Source: Novosphingobium kaempferiae (GTDB lineage Bacteria > Pseudomonadota > Alphaproteobacteria > Sphingomonadales > Sphingomonadaceae). Taken from it: a DNA stretch of 64,000 nucleotides. The notes below the pieces were generated by a model. The model saw only the letters and a program-made list of their open reading frames with translations, was not told the DNA's origin and did no database searches. Of this stretch, positions 55,420-63,032 are shown piece by piece (the stretch's first letter is position 1; every line of letters starts with the position of its first letter). The stretch is taken from contig NZ_CP089301.1 in NCBI RefSeq assembly GCF_021227995.1, forward strand, positions 3,782,001 to 3,846,000. Direction: 5' to 3'. The position numbers were made by a program, and so were the translations under genes.

Positions 55420-58248
55420 TCAGAAGCTCGCGGTCACGCCGAACTTGGCCGTCCAGTTGTACTGCTCATACTGCAGCAGGCGACGTGCCCCGCCAAGGTT
55501 CTGGTAGGCAAAGTACGGCGCATCGGTGACGTTGATCCACTCGGCGAACAGGCGCACGCCCGGCATGACGCGGTACTTGGCGCTGAGATCGAGCTGGAAC
55601 TGGTCGGAGACGTAGCGGTCCTGCTCGGGGGTGCTGCCCAGCTCGTCGAGGTACTTGTCGCGATAGGTGCCCGCCGCGCGCAGCGAGATCGGCCCCTTCT
55701 CGTATCCCAGCACGACGTTGAACGTGTTCTTCGAGGCCGACGCCAGCGGAATGCTGCGCGGATCGGTGATGTCGCCATCGTTAAGCACCGTGCCGCGGGC
55801 ATCGGTGTAGGTGTAGTTGGCGTTGACCAGCAGGCCGTCGAACGGCGCGGGCAGGAACGTGAACGCCTGGCTGTAGGAAACCTCGAAGCCCTTCACCTTG
55901 GCGTTGTCGCCATTGATGAAGCTGGTCAGTTCGTCATAGGCGACGCCGTAGATCGTCCCCGGCGTGCGCGAGCGCTGCTCGACCGTGAAATCCTCGATCG
56001 ACTTCCAGAAGAAGCCCGCCGTCAGCGCCGCATTGTTGCCGAAGTACCATTCGGCCGAAGCGTCGATATTCCATGCGCGATACGGCTTGAGGTTCGGATT
56101 GCCGGTCTCCGCCTCCAGATCCTCGTTCAGCATGAAGCGCGGGGCGAGGCTGGAGAGGTTCGGGCGGACGAGGCTCTTGAACCCGCCGAAACGCAGCACG
56201 AGGTTGCGCACCGGCTCGTAGCGGATCGTCAGACTGGGCAGCCAGTCGGTGTAGTTGCGTATGAAGCGGTTCGGGGTGACGAAGACGGTGTCCTCCTCCA
56301 CCTCGACGCCTTGATATTCCTGCCCTTCCTCGACCACCTGCGTCAGCTTGGCGCGGATGTCGTTGCGGGTCTGCTCCACGCGGACACCGGCGATGATGCG
56401 CACGGTGTCGCTGTCCCAGCGGCCCATCAGGTAGCTGGCGAGGATGTCCTCCTTCACCGAGAAGTCGGCCGAATTGGATTCGACCGCGGTGTCGATCGGG
56501 TTGAGGACGAAGTTGTCGCGATTGGCGTTGAAGAAGTCTGTCGGGCCGCGCTGGCTCGGCAGCGGCAGGATATCCTGGATGCGGTAGGTCTGGCTGCCCA
56601 GCACGTCGGCCAGCGTATAATCGCCGTCATAGTCGTCATAGGCATCGACGCGCTGCGCCAGCGACTTCTTGCGCCAGCGGGCCTTCATGCCCGCCTGCAC
56701 GGTGAAGGTGCCGCTGCCGGTCGCGAACTCGCGGGAGATATCGCCCTTCACCGAATATTCGCGGTCGCGGGCATCGAGCAGGACCGTCTGCTGCAATTCG
56801 TTGAACCCGTAGCTCTCGGGATCGTAGAAGGCATCGGTGTTGCCTGTCACGCTGAAGCGCGGCTTCCTCGGGTTGGCGTAGTCGAAGCCGACCGTGACAT
56901 CGTCGCCCTCCTCGAAGCGGGCACGGAAACGGGTGGGATCGACCGAGCCGTTCTCGCGCTCGCTCGCCTCGGACCAGCTGCCCGAATAGACCGCCTTCCA
57001 CGGCCCCGCCTCGGTCACGCCGCCGATGGTGAGCGACTTGATCTTCTGCTTCTCGAAACGGTCCTTCATGCGGCGGCGCACTTCGACGCGGCCGTCCTCG
57101 GACGAGAACTCTGCGCTGGTGGCGGTGCTGCGGCTCGGCGCCTCGTCGAGCACGAAGATCACGTCGCCGCGATACTCCCGGTCCTCGAACTGGCTGTAGA
57201 GGCCGCGGGCATAGAGCTTGGTCGTGTCCGTCGCCTGCCAGTCGAAGCTGAGCGACCCGCCCATGCGCTTGCGCTCGACGTCGTAGTCACGGTACTGCAT
57301 CTCGGCGGCATAGGCGTTGCCGTTGTCGTCCAGCGCCCAGTCCGCGCCCTCGATGTTGTCGCTCTCGAACTTGCGGCGATAGTAGCTGAAGCCGCCGGCG
57401 ATGCCGAAGCGGTCGGTCACGCGGGTGGAGAAGTCCACGCTGCCCTTGGGCGTCAGCGCATCGGCGTAGTCGTTGTAGCTGCCCTCCAGCTTGACCGAGT
57501 AGAGATCCTTCTTGCGGTCGAAGGCGCTGGTGGTGTTGATCTCGATGGAGGCGCCGATGGTGTCGCCGTCCATGTCGGGGGTGAGCGACTTCTTCACCTC
57601 GATCGATTCGATCAGCTCGGACGGGATCACGTCCATCGCCACGGTGCGGGTATCGCCCTCGGGGGCAGGAACGCGCACGCCGTTGATCGAGGCGGCGTTC
57701 AGCGACGGATCGAGGCCGCGCACCGACACGAAGCGGCCTTCGCCCTGATCGTTCAGGATGTTCACGCCCGGAAGGCGGCGCAGCGATTCCGCGACGTTCT
57801 GGTCGGGGAACTGGCCGATCGCATCGCGCGTCAGCACGCTCTCCACGCCGTCCGCAGCGCGCTGGCGCGACAGGGCGGAGGACTGGCTGGCGATCTGGCC
57901 GACGACGAGGATGTCCGCCCCGCCGATCCCGGCAAGGGAGAAGTCGCTGGTGACAGTGCCGGTCGCGGGAACCGTGACCGACTGCGTCGTCACCTCGGCC
58001 CCGACGTAGCGCGCCTCCAGCGTGTACGTGCCCGGCGCGACGTCCGCGAAGCGGAAGCTGCCGTCGCGCTCGGCCTGCACGCTGCGGTCCAGTTCGACGA
58101 TGCGCACTTGCGCCGACTGCAGCGCGCGGGTTCCGGTGTCGTCCGACACGGTGCCGCTGACGGTGCCCGCCAACGCCGCTCCGGGCGCCAGAAGTGCAAG
58201 TGCGATGATGCCCCGGCTGCTGTGCCAGAGTGTGCTGCGGATACCCAT
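55420..58248 (-). CDS. TonB-dependent outer-membrane receptor (Caulobacter type)
   Basis: A 942-residue receptor. After the signal peptide (ending LAG near residue 28) comes a carboxypeptidase-regulatory-like beta domain (about 29-105), then a TonB-box-like ILVVG, the plug domain (QFPDQNVAESLRRLPGVNI, FVSVRGLDPSLNAASINGV) and a 22-strand-type barrel ending GVTASF. It belongs to the TIGR01782-like group common in Caulobacter and sphingomonads. It imports a substrate through TonB energy. Its pairing with a phosphatase suggests a phosphorylated or phosphate-linked substrate. Site C is 113 bp upstream. Confidence 0.93.
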   Translation of the reverse strand: MGIRSTLWHSSRGIIALALLAPGAALAGTVSGTVSDDTGTRALQSAQVRIVELDRSVQAERDGSFRFADVAPGTYTLEARYVGAEVTTQSVTVPATGTVTSDFSLAGIGGADILVVGQIASQSSALSRQRAADGVESVLTRDAIGQFPDQNVAESLRRLPGVNILNDQGEGRFVSVRGLDPSLNAASINGVRVPAPEGDTRTVAMDVIPSELIESIEVKKSLTPDMDGDTIGASIEINTTSAFDRKKDLYSVKLEGSYNDYADALTPKGSVDFSTRVTDRFGIAGGFSYYRRKFESDNIEGADWALDDNGNAYAAEMQYRDYDVERKRMGGSLSFDWQATDTTKLYARGLYSQFEDREYRGDVIFVLDEAPSRSTATSAEFSSEDGRVEVRRRMKDRFEKQKIKSLTIGGVTEAGPWKAVYSGSWSEASERENGSVDPTRFRARFEEGDDVTVGFDYANPRKPRFSVTGNTDAFYDPESYGFNELQQTVLLDARDREYSVKGDISREFATGSGTFTVQAGMKARWRKKSLAQRVDAYDDYDGDYTLADVLGSQTYRIQDILPLPSQRGPTDFFNANRDNFVLNPIDTAVESNSADFSVKEDILASYLMGRWDSDTVRIIAGVRVEQTRNDIRAKLTQVVEEGQEYQGVEVEEDTVFVTPNRFIRNYTDWLPSLTIRYEPVRNLVLRFGGFKSLVRPNLSSLAPRFMLNEDLEAETGNPNLKPYRAWNIDASAEWYFGNNAALTAGFFWKSIEDFTVEQRSRTPGTIYGVAYDELTSFINGDNAKVKGFEVSYSQAFTFLPAPFDGLLVNANYTYTDARGTVLNDGDITDPRSIPLASASKNTFNVVLGYEKGPISLRAAGTYRDKYLDELGSTPEQDRYVSDQFQLDLSAKYRVMPGVRLFAEWINVTDAPYFAYQNLGGARRLLQYEQYNWTAKFGVTASF

Positions 58249-58360
58249 TGTCTGCCCCCTTGAGGATGCCTGCGGTAATGCGCAGGCTGTCGGGGCGGCC
58301 TAGTCGATGCGCGACATGACGCTTCTGTTACAATCCGGGCAAAGACCTGTCCCGAGCATC

Positions 58361-58384
58361 GAACATTGGGACTTTTCAATGTTC
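58361..58384. promoter_or_regulatory. Regulon palindrome, site C
   Basis: GAACATTG-GGACTTTT-CAATGTTC, perfect 8-bp arms (9 with flanking C/G), 113 bp upstream of the receptor gene and 46 bp after the stop of the gene at 58431-59234. Confidence 0.7.
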
Positions 58385-58430
58385 GGCGCATCCCGACGCG
58401 TCCGACGCGCCGGAGAATAGGGGCTCGGTT

Positions 58431-59234
58431 CTATCGGCCTGCCAGCTCGCCGATGACCCGGTTGCGCGTCATTGAGAGTTGCGCGATCAGATCGCTGAGG
58501 AGATAGGCGTCGCGGCGGCGGGTCCAGGGCTGTGCGGACTGCGGATCGTATTCGACCGGCAGCGGCACTTCGCGGGCGACGGCGGCGGTCATGCCGTTGT
58601 CGCGCGAAACCAGCACGCAGCGCTTCACGTGATCGCGATGCCCGACGACGGCCACCTTGCCCAGGGCTTGAGCGGAGCCGGCATGGGCCACCACGGCCTT
58701 GGCCACGCCATCGGTGCTGAGGTAGATCGTCTTGCCGTCCGGCCCCTTGACGGGATGGATGGGCACGATGTCCTTCATGCCGTGCTTCCCGGTCAGGACT
58801 TGTGCGATTTCCCACTGCGCGTAGATTCGCACCGGGCGAACCCGCGCGATGGCATGCACGGCGTCGGCGAGCAGGACGTTGACCGGGCCCGGCTCGGGGG
58901 TTTCCGCGCCGTCCGAAAGCCCGGTATTCGGATCGACCTTACCCGTCGCCGATCGATAGCCGAAGCTGTAGGCGACCACGCTGTCCGCTTCGCGCACCGC
59001 GAAAGTGGGGTATTCCCAGCGGAAGCCCGCCTCGGTGATGTACGACGCGAGCTGACGGGCAATAGCCTGGTCGCCCAATTCGCCGTCCAGCGTCCTGGTC
59101 ATGAGCCGTTCGAGGGCATCGACGTCGCTGCTGTCTCCCCCCAGCGTTGCGGCAAGGGCAGAGGGTGCGAATGCCGCCTGAGCGGCCAGCAGCGTGGTCG
59201 GCGCACCGACGAGAAGCGCGCGGCGGGTGGTCAT
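58431..59234 (-). CDS. Tat-exported protein of unknown function, possibly DUF218-like
   Basis: A 267-residue protein with a twin-Arg-type signal (MTTRRALLVGAPTTLLAAQ, cleavage near ALA) and a mature globular domain. The segments NVLLADAVHAIARVRPVRIYAQWEIA, GKVAVVGHRDHVKRCV and the ending EYDPQSAQPWTRRRDAYLLSDLIAQL recall the YdcF/SanA (DUF218) pattern. The match is weak and I do not assign a function. It is 67 nt downstream of the second receptor and likely co-transcribed. Confidence 0.65.
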   Translation of the reverse strand: MTTRRALLVGAPTTLLAAQAAFAPSALAATLGGDSSDVDALERLMTRTLDGELGDQAIARQLASYITEAGFRWEYPTFAVREADSVVAYSFGYRSATGKVDPNTGLSDGAETPEPGPVNVLLADAVHAIARVRPVRIYAQWEIAQVLTGKHGMKDIVPIHPVKGPDGKTIYLSTDGVAKAVVAHAGSAQALGKVAVVGHRDHVKRCVLVSRDNGMTAAVAREVPLPVEYDPQSAQPWTRRRDAYLLSDLIAQLSMTRNRVIGELAGR

Positions 59235-59301
59235 GGAATTCTCCCTGAAATACGGTGCGAAGCGATGAGCCGGACCGGATGGCCGGTCCGGCTCCCAAGG
59301 C

Positions 59302-61587
59302 TCAGAAGCTGACGTTGACGAAGCCGCCGACAGTGCGACGCGCATTGGGCGAGGTGTAGTGGAGCAGGCCCAGCGAGCCGTACTGCTGCCACCCGGTCGA
59401 GAAGTACTTGTCGAACAGGTTGCGTGCGTAGACGCCGATCTCGATCGGGCGGCCCGGCAGGGTCACGCTGAGACGGCCGTTGACGAGGCCGTAGCCCGGC
59501 ACGTTCGAGTAGGCGGGCTGTCCAACCACCGTCCAGTATTCGCTGCGATAGGCGTAATCGGCATGGGCACGCAGGCCCAGACCGGAGCCGAACTCGTGAT
59601 CGTAGTCGATGGCCGCGGTGCCCGACCACTCGGGCGAATTCGTCAGGCGCGAACCCGTGTAGTTCGTGGTCGCGTTGTAGACGTAGTCGGTGAACTTGGC
59701 GTCCGTGTACGTGACCGCCCCTGACAGCTGCAGGCCCCGCATGGGCTGGACGACCAGGCTACCTTCGATGCCCTGCGTGCGCAGGCCGCCGGCATTGCCG
59801 ATGACCGTAGCGTTTATCATGCCGCCCGAACCATCGGGGATCTGGGTCAGGATCGTCGCCTGGAAGTCCTTGAAGTCGGAGCGGAACGCGTCGAGGTTGA
59901 ACCGCACGCGGCGGCCGAACCATTCCGACTTGATGCCCGCTTCCCACGCCTTGACGGTCTCGTCCTGATACGGCGCATACTTGTTGCCGACGAAGGCGAT
60001 GCCCGCCGGTTTGTAGCCGGTGGAGTAGGTCGCATAGACCATCACATTGTCGGCAAGCTGATACGTCGGCGCGATGCGGAACGAGAAGTTGTCGCCCTTA
60101 ACCCGGCCGAAATCGAATGCGGGCGCCGCGCTGGAAGCGGTGAAGTTCGGCGTATAGCCCGCGATCTCAAGCGGGTTGATCGTGACGTAGTCGATGCTCT
60201 GCGAGTTGTTGTCGTGCGTGTAGCGCCCGCCCAGCGTCAGGGCGAGACGCGGGGTAAGGTTGAACTTGAGCTGGCCGAAGGCCGCCATCGTCTCGTTCAC
60301 GGAGTCGAACAGCGACGCATTGCCGTCCCGCCCGATCGCCCCGGTCAGCGCGATCAGCGTCGGTAGCGGCGTGCCTGCGACATTGTAAAGCGGTTGTCCG
60401 CCGGTGGACCACTGCAACTGGGTCTGGCGGGCGTGGAGGCGGTTGTAGAATGCGCCGACAAGGTACTCCACGAAGCCGCCGGTCGGCGAGGCGAGATGGA
60501 TTTCCTGGCTGAACTTGTCGGTATCCAACTCTCCGAGGTTGAACGGGATGTACGCATAGCGGTCGTAGGGCGCGAGGCTGGCCGGGGTCGAGTTGTCGTA
60601 GCCGGTGACGCGATAGGCGGTGATCGAGGTCAGGTCATGATCGCCCAGCTTGGCATTGGCGCGTAGCGAGGTGCCCCATTCCTCGGTGACGATCTGGCCG
60701 AAAGAGGAGTCCGCCGTATCAGCGCTCCGGGGGCCGGGATAGACGCCCAGTTCGTTAAGGATGGCGGTCAACGCTGCCGACTGGCCGGACACCGGCGTGC
60801 GCACGCTGCTGTCCCAGTGATGGGCGTAGTCGCCGGAAAGCGTCAGGTTGAAGCTGTCCGACGGCTCCAGGTAAAGGCGCGCGCGGCCACCGTACTCGTG
60901 CTGCGAGCCGACCTTGCGGTCGAGCGTGACGTTGCGCCCGAACCCGTCGAAGGCCTGGTCGAAGCCGGACACGCGCAGGGCCGCGATCGGGCCGAGCGGG
61001 ACGTTGGCGGTGGCGTTGAGGATGCGCTCGTCATGCTCGCCGAAGCTGGCGCTGGCGCGCAGCGACCATTCGCCGATCTTGGGACGGGTGGTGGTCACGG
61101 CGATCACGCCCGAGGTCGCGTTCTTGCCGAACAGCGTGCCCTGCGGACCCATGAGCACATCGACGCGCTCGATATCGACAAGCCCGGTCAGGCCGTTCGC
61201 CCGCTGTCCGTCCATCACCACGTCATCGACGACGACGCTCACCGACTTGGCGTTGGAAAAGTCGAAGGAGGTGCTGCCGACACCGCGGATCTGGAACGCG
61301 GCGCCCTGGGTCGGGTCGTACTGCACGCCGGGCATCGTGTACTGCAGGTCGGTGACCGATGTGTAGCCGGTCTTGGCCAGCGTCTCGCCATCGATCGACT
61401 GGATCGCCAGCGGCACCTTCTGGCTGCTTTCCGCGCGGCGCTCCGCCGTCACGGTGATTTCCGGAAGCGCATCGTCGGCGGGTGCCGCTTCCTCGGCCTG
61501 CGCCGTAACGGCCCAAAACGGCAAGACTGTGCCGGCAAGGATGGTGGAGAGAAGGTGGATCGTTCGCTGGCGGTTGAAAGCAGACAT
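59302..61587 (-). CDS. TonB-dependent outer-membrane receptor (second)
   Basis: A 761-residue receptor. The signal peptide ends TAQA, a TonB-box-like EITVTAERR follows, then a plug domain (KVPLAIQSIDGETL, VDVLMGPQGTLFGKNATSGVI) and a barrel ending GGFVNVSF. The plug sequence is of the type widespread in sphingomonads for aromatic, siderophore or sterol-like substrates; none can be named. It lacks the regulatory-like N-terminal domain of its neighbour. A 17-bp AT-rich palindrome lies 102-118 bp upstream. Confidence 0.92.
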   Translation of the reverse strand: MSAFNRQRTIHLLSTILAGTVLPFWAVTAQAEEAAPADDALPEITVTAERRAESSQKVPLAIQSIDGETLAKTGYTSVTDLQYTMPGVQYDPTQGAAFQIRGVGSTSFDFSNAKSVSVVVDDVVMDGQRANGLTGLVDIERVDVLMGPQGTLFGKNATSGVIAVTTTRPKIGEWSLRASASFGEHDERILNATANVPLGPIAALRVSGFDQAFDGFGRNVTLDRKVGSQHEYGGRARLYLEPSDSFNLTLSGDYAHHWDSSVRTPVSGQSAALTAILNELGVYPGPRSADTADSSFGQIVTEEWGTSLRANAKLGDHDLTSITAYRVTGYDNSTPASLAPYDRYAYIPFNLGELDTDKFSQEIHLASPTGGFVEYLVGAFYNRLHARQTQLQWSTGGQPLYNVAGTPLPTLIALTGAIGRDGNASLFDSVNETMAAFGQLKFNLTPRLALTLGGRYTHDNNSQSIDYVTINPLEIAGYTPNFTASSAAPAFDFGRVKGDNFSFRIAPTYQLADNVMVYATYSTGYKPAGIAFVGNKYAPYQDETVKAWEAGIKSEWFGRRVRFNLDAFRSDFKDFQATILTQIPDGSGGMINATVIGNAGGLRTQGIEGSLVVQPMRGLQLSGAVTYTDAKFTDYVYNATTNYTGSRLTNSPEWSGTAAIDYDHEFGSGLGLRAHADYAYRSEYWTVVGQPAYSNVPGYGLVNGRLSVTLPGRPIEIGVYARNLFDKYFSTGWQQYGSLGLLHYTSPNARRTVGGFVNVSF

Positions 61588-61688
61588 GGCAGGGCTCCGT
61601 CCTGTTGATCGGGGATCTTCAGGACGCGCCTCTAGGGTCGCTTCATGACTCTTTCAGGACGATTGTATGGTATTTTTATCCCAGTTTT

Positions 61689-61705
61689 ATGTTTTATAAA
61701 AACAT
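61689..61705. promoter_or_regulatory. AT-rich palindrome upstream of the second receptor
   Basis: ATGTTTT-ATA-AAAACAT, perfect 7-bp arms, within an AT-rich patch (61665-61706) before the receptor gene and 10 bp after the TetR stop. It is a candidate operator for the double-TetR regulator. Confidence 0.45.
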
Positions 61706-61714
61706 CCGTACTGT

Positions 61715-62890
61715 TCAGGTGAACGTTCCGATCAGCTCACGCATATCAGCCCATTCGGCGTCGGTGGCCAAAGTGCGCAGGCCGTCGCCGATCGAGGCGA
61801 TGACCATCGCCTGCACGCGCGCGCGATCGGAATTCTCGGGAATGCCCAGCCATTGCGCATAGAGGTGGTGGACATTCTCGGCACGGCGACGGCGCATATC
61901 GATGGCGAAGGGGCGGAAGGCGGTATCGGCGAGTGCGGCGAGCGCGCATTCGTGAGTCAGGCGGATGATGTCGCCATTGCCCAGCCGCGCGCTGCTGGCA
62001 TGGATCTGGCTGCGCAGGCGGCGATAGACGGCTTCTACACCGGCGAACAGAATGTCGCGATGCGACGGGAAGTGATGCGCCACGCTTGACGTTGCGGCGC
62101 CTGCCGCCTGCGCCACCGTTCGATGGGACAAGGCGCCGACACCCTGCTGCACGATGATGTCGGCGATATGTTCCGCGATGGCGGCTTTGGTCCCCTGCGG
62201 GACGATTGCCTTCTCATCGAGGGCCGCCGCGGCCGGCACGGCAAGGCGGTCGACCAGCGCCATGTGCCACTGGGTAAAGGACGGATCGATGGCGCCGGAA
62301 CCGCTGCGCAGCATGCCGCGCACAGTCGAATGGCGCAGCAGCCGATAGTCCGTCTCATCCGACAGGACGATGGAGAACACCTGCTCGTCCAGACAATACC
62401 GCGCGATGAGCCGTGCCAGCGTTTCGCCGCGAGCAGACCCCGGCAGCAGGTCGCGCCACAGGGCCTCCGCCTGTTCGAACAGCGTGACGATTGCGGGCAG
62501 CGCCTGCGGCTCCCGACTGGCCAGCAGCGCCAGTTCGCAGGCTACGATCGCCGAAGTGCGGCGTGGGCCCGCGCCCTGATCCAGCCATTCGCAGACGAGA
62601 TCAGGAAGAATGCTGCTGGCGAGCACGTCGACTTCGCCGACCCGCTCCCGCCACTGCGCGCGCGCTTCGGCCATCAGTTCGATCTCGCGGTCGAGCACCG
62701 CCGTTATCAGCGCCGCGCGATCACCGATCCGATAGCTGATCGAGCCGACGGACGTGTCTGCCGCTTCGGCGACGGTCCGCAGGCTCATGCCCGCCACGCC
62801 CCTGGCTGCGATCACACAGCGGGCGGCATCGACGACACTTTCGATCTCGGGAGGCTTAGTGCGGGTCCGGGGTATGCTCTGGGAGTTCAT
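61715..62890 (-). CDS. Tandem TetR regulator with two HTH domains
   Basis: A 391-residue protein made of two TetR units. The first HTH lies at about residues 17-63 (VVDAARCVIAARGVAGMSLRTVAEAADTSVGSISYRIGDRAAL). The second lies at about 233-282 (IAEHIADIIVQQGVGALSHRTVAQAAGAATSSVAHHFPSHRDIL). Each is followed by a helical ligand/dimer domain. Most TetR proteins are 190-230 residues with one HTH. It is upstream of the second receptor on the same strand and probably controls it. No frameshift or internal stop is needed to explain the fusion. Confidence 0.85.
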   Translation of the reverse strand: MNSQSIPRTRTKPPEIESVVDAARCVIAARGVAGMSLRTVAEAADTSVGSISYRIGDRAALITAVLDREIELMAEARAQWRERVGEVDVLASSILPDLVCEWLDQGAGPRRTSAIVACELALLASREPQALPAIVTLFEQAEALWRDLLPGSARGETLARLIARYCLDEQVFSIVLSDETDYRLLRHSTVRGMLRSGSGAIDPSFTQWHMALVDRLAVPAAAALDEKAIVPQGTKAAIAEHIADIIVQQGVGALSHRTVAQAAGAATSSVAHHFPSHRDILFAGVEAVYRRLRSQIHASSARLGNGDIIRLTHECALAALADTAFRPFAIDMRRRRAENVHHLYAQWLGIPENSDRARVQAMVIASIGDGLRTLATDAEWADMRELIGTFT

Positions 62891-62891
62891 G

Positions 62892-62956
62892 CCTTATGGC
62901 ATATAGGCATCGCCGACGCAGTCCAGCCAAGTATCGAACGGCAAAACGCCATAAGG
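62892..62956. promoter_or_regulatory. Inverted repeat pair upstream of the tandem TetR gene
   Basis: CCTTATGGC (62892-62900) and GCCATAAGG (62948-62956) are exact inverse copies 47 bp apart, just before the TetR start. A bivalent regulator could bridge two such half sites. Confidence 0.4.
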
Positions 62957-62965
62957 TCTTCGCCC

Positions 62966-62997
62966 GTCCCCGTGACACGCGGTTCGTGCATGGGGAC
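62966..62997 (-). terminator. Hairpin after the PHP-type gene
   Basis: GTCCCC/GGGGAC arms enclose CACG/CGTG, 36 nt past the stop of the PHP-type gene. No T-tract follows on the minus strand, so it may act with Rho or as a 3'-end stabiliser. Confidence 0.4.
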
Positions 62998-63032
62998 CGG
63001 TCGCCTAGATTCAGACCAAAGAACCGATCACA

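Noticed and set aside
55336..58263. A 975-codon frame antisense to the first TonB receptor
   Set aside because: The receptor has a signal peptide, plug, barrel and terminal Phe; the antisense frame has none of the features of a protein.
50929..58384. PhoB boxes (direct repeats like CTGTCAT) near the phosphatase locus
   Set aside because: None seen by eye. The conserved element is an inverted repeat of different sequence, so I did not assign it to PhoB.
61713..61724. Palindrome GTTCA-GG-TGAAC as an operator
   Set aside because: It is short and spans the stop codon of the tandem TetR gene, so chance or coding constraint explains it.
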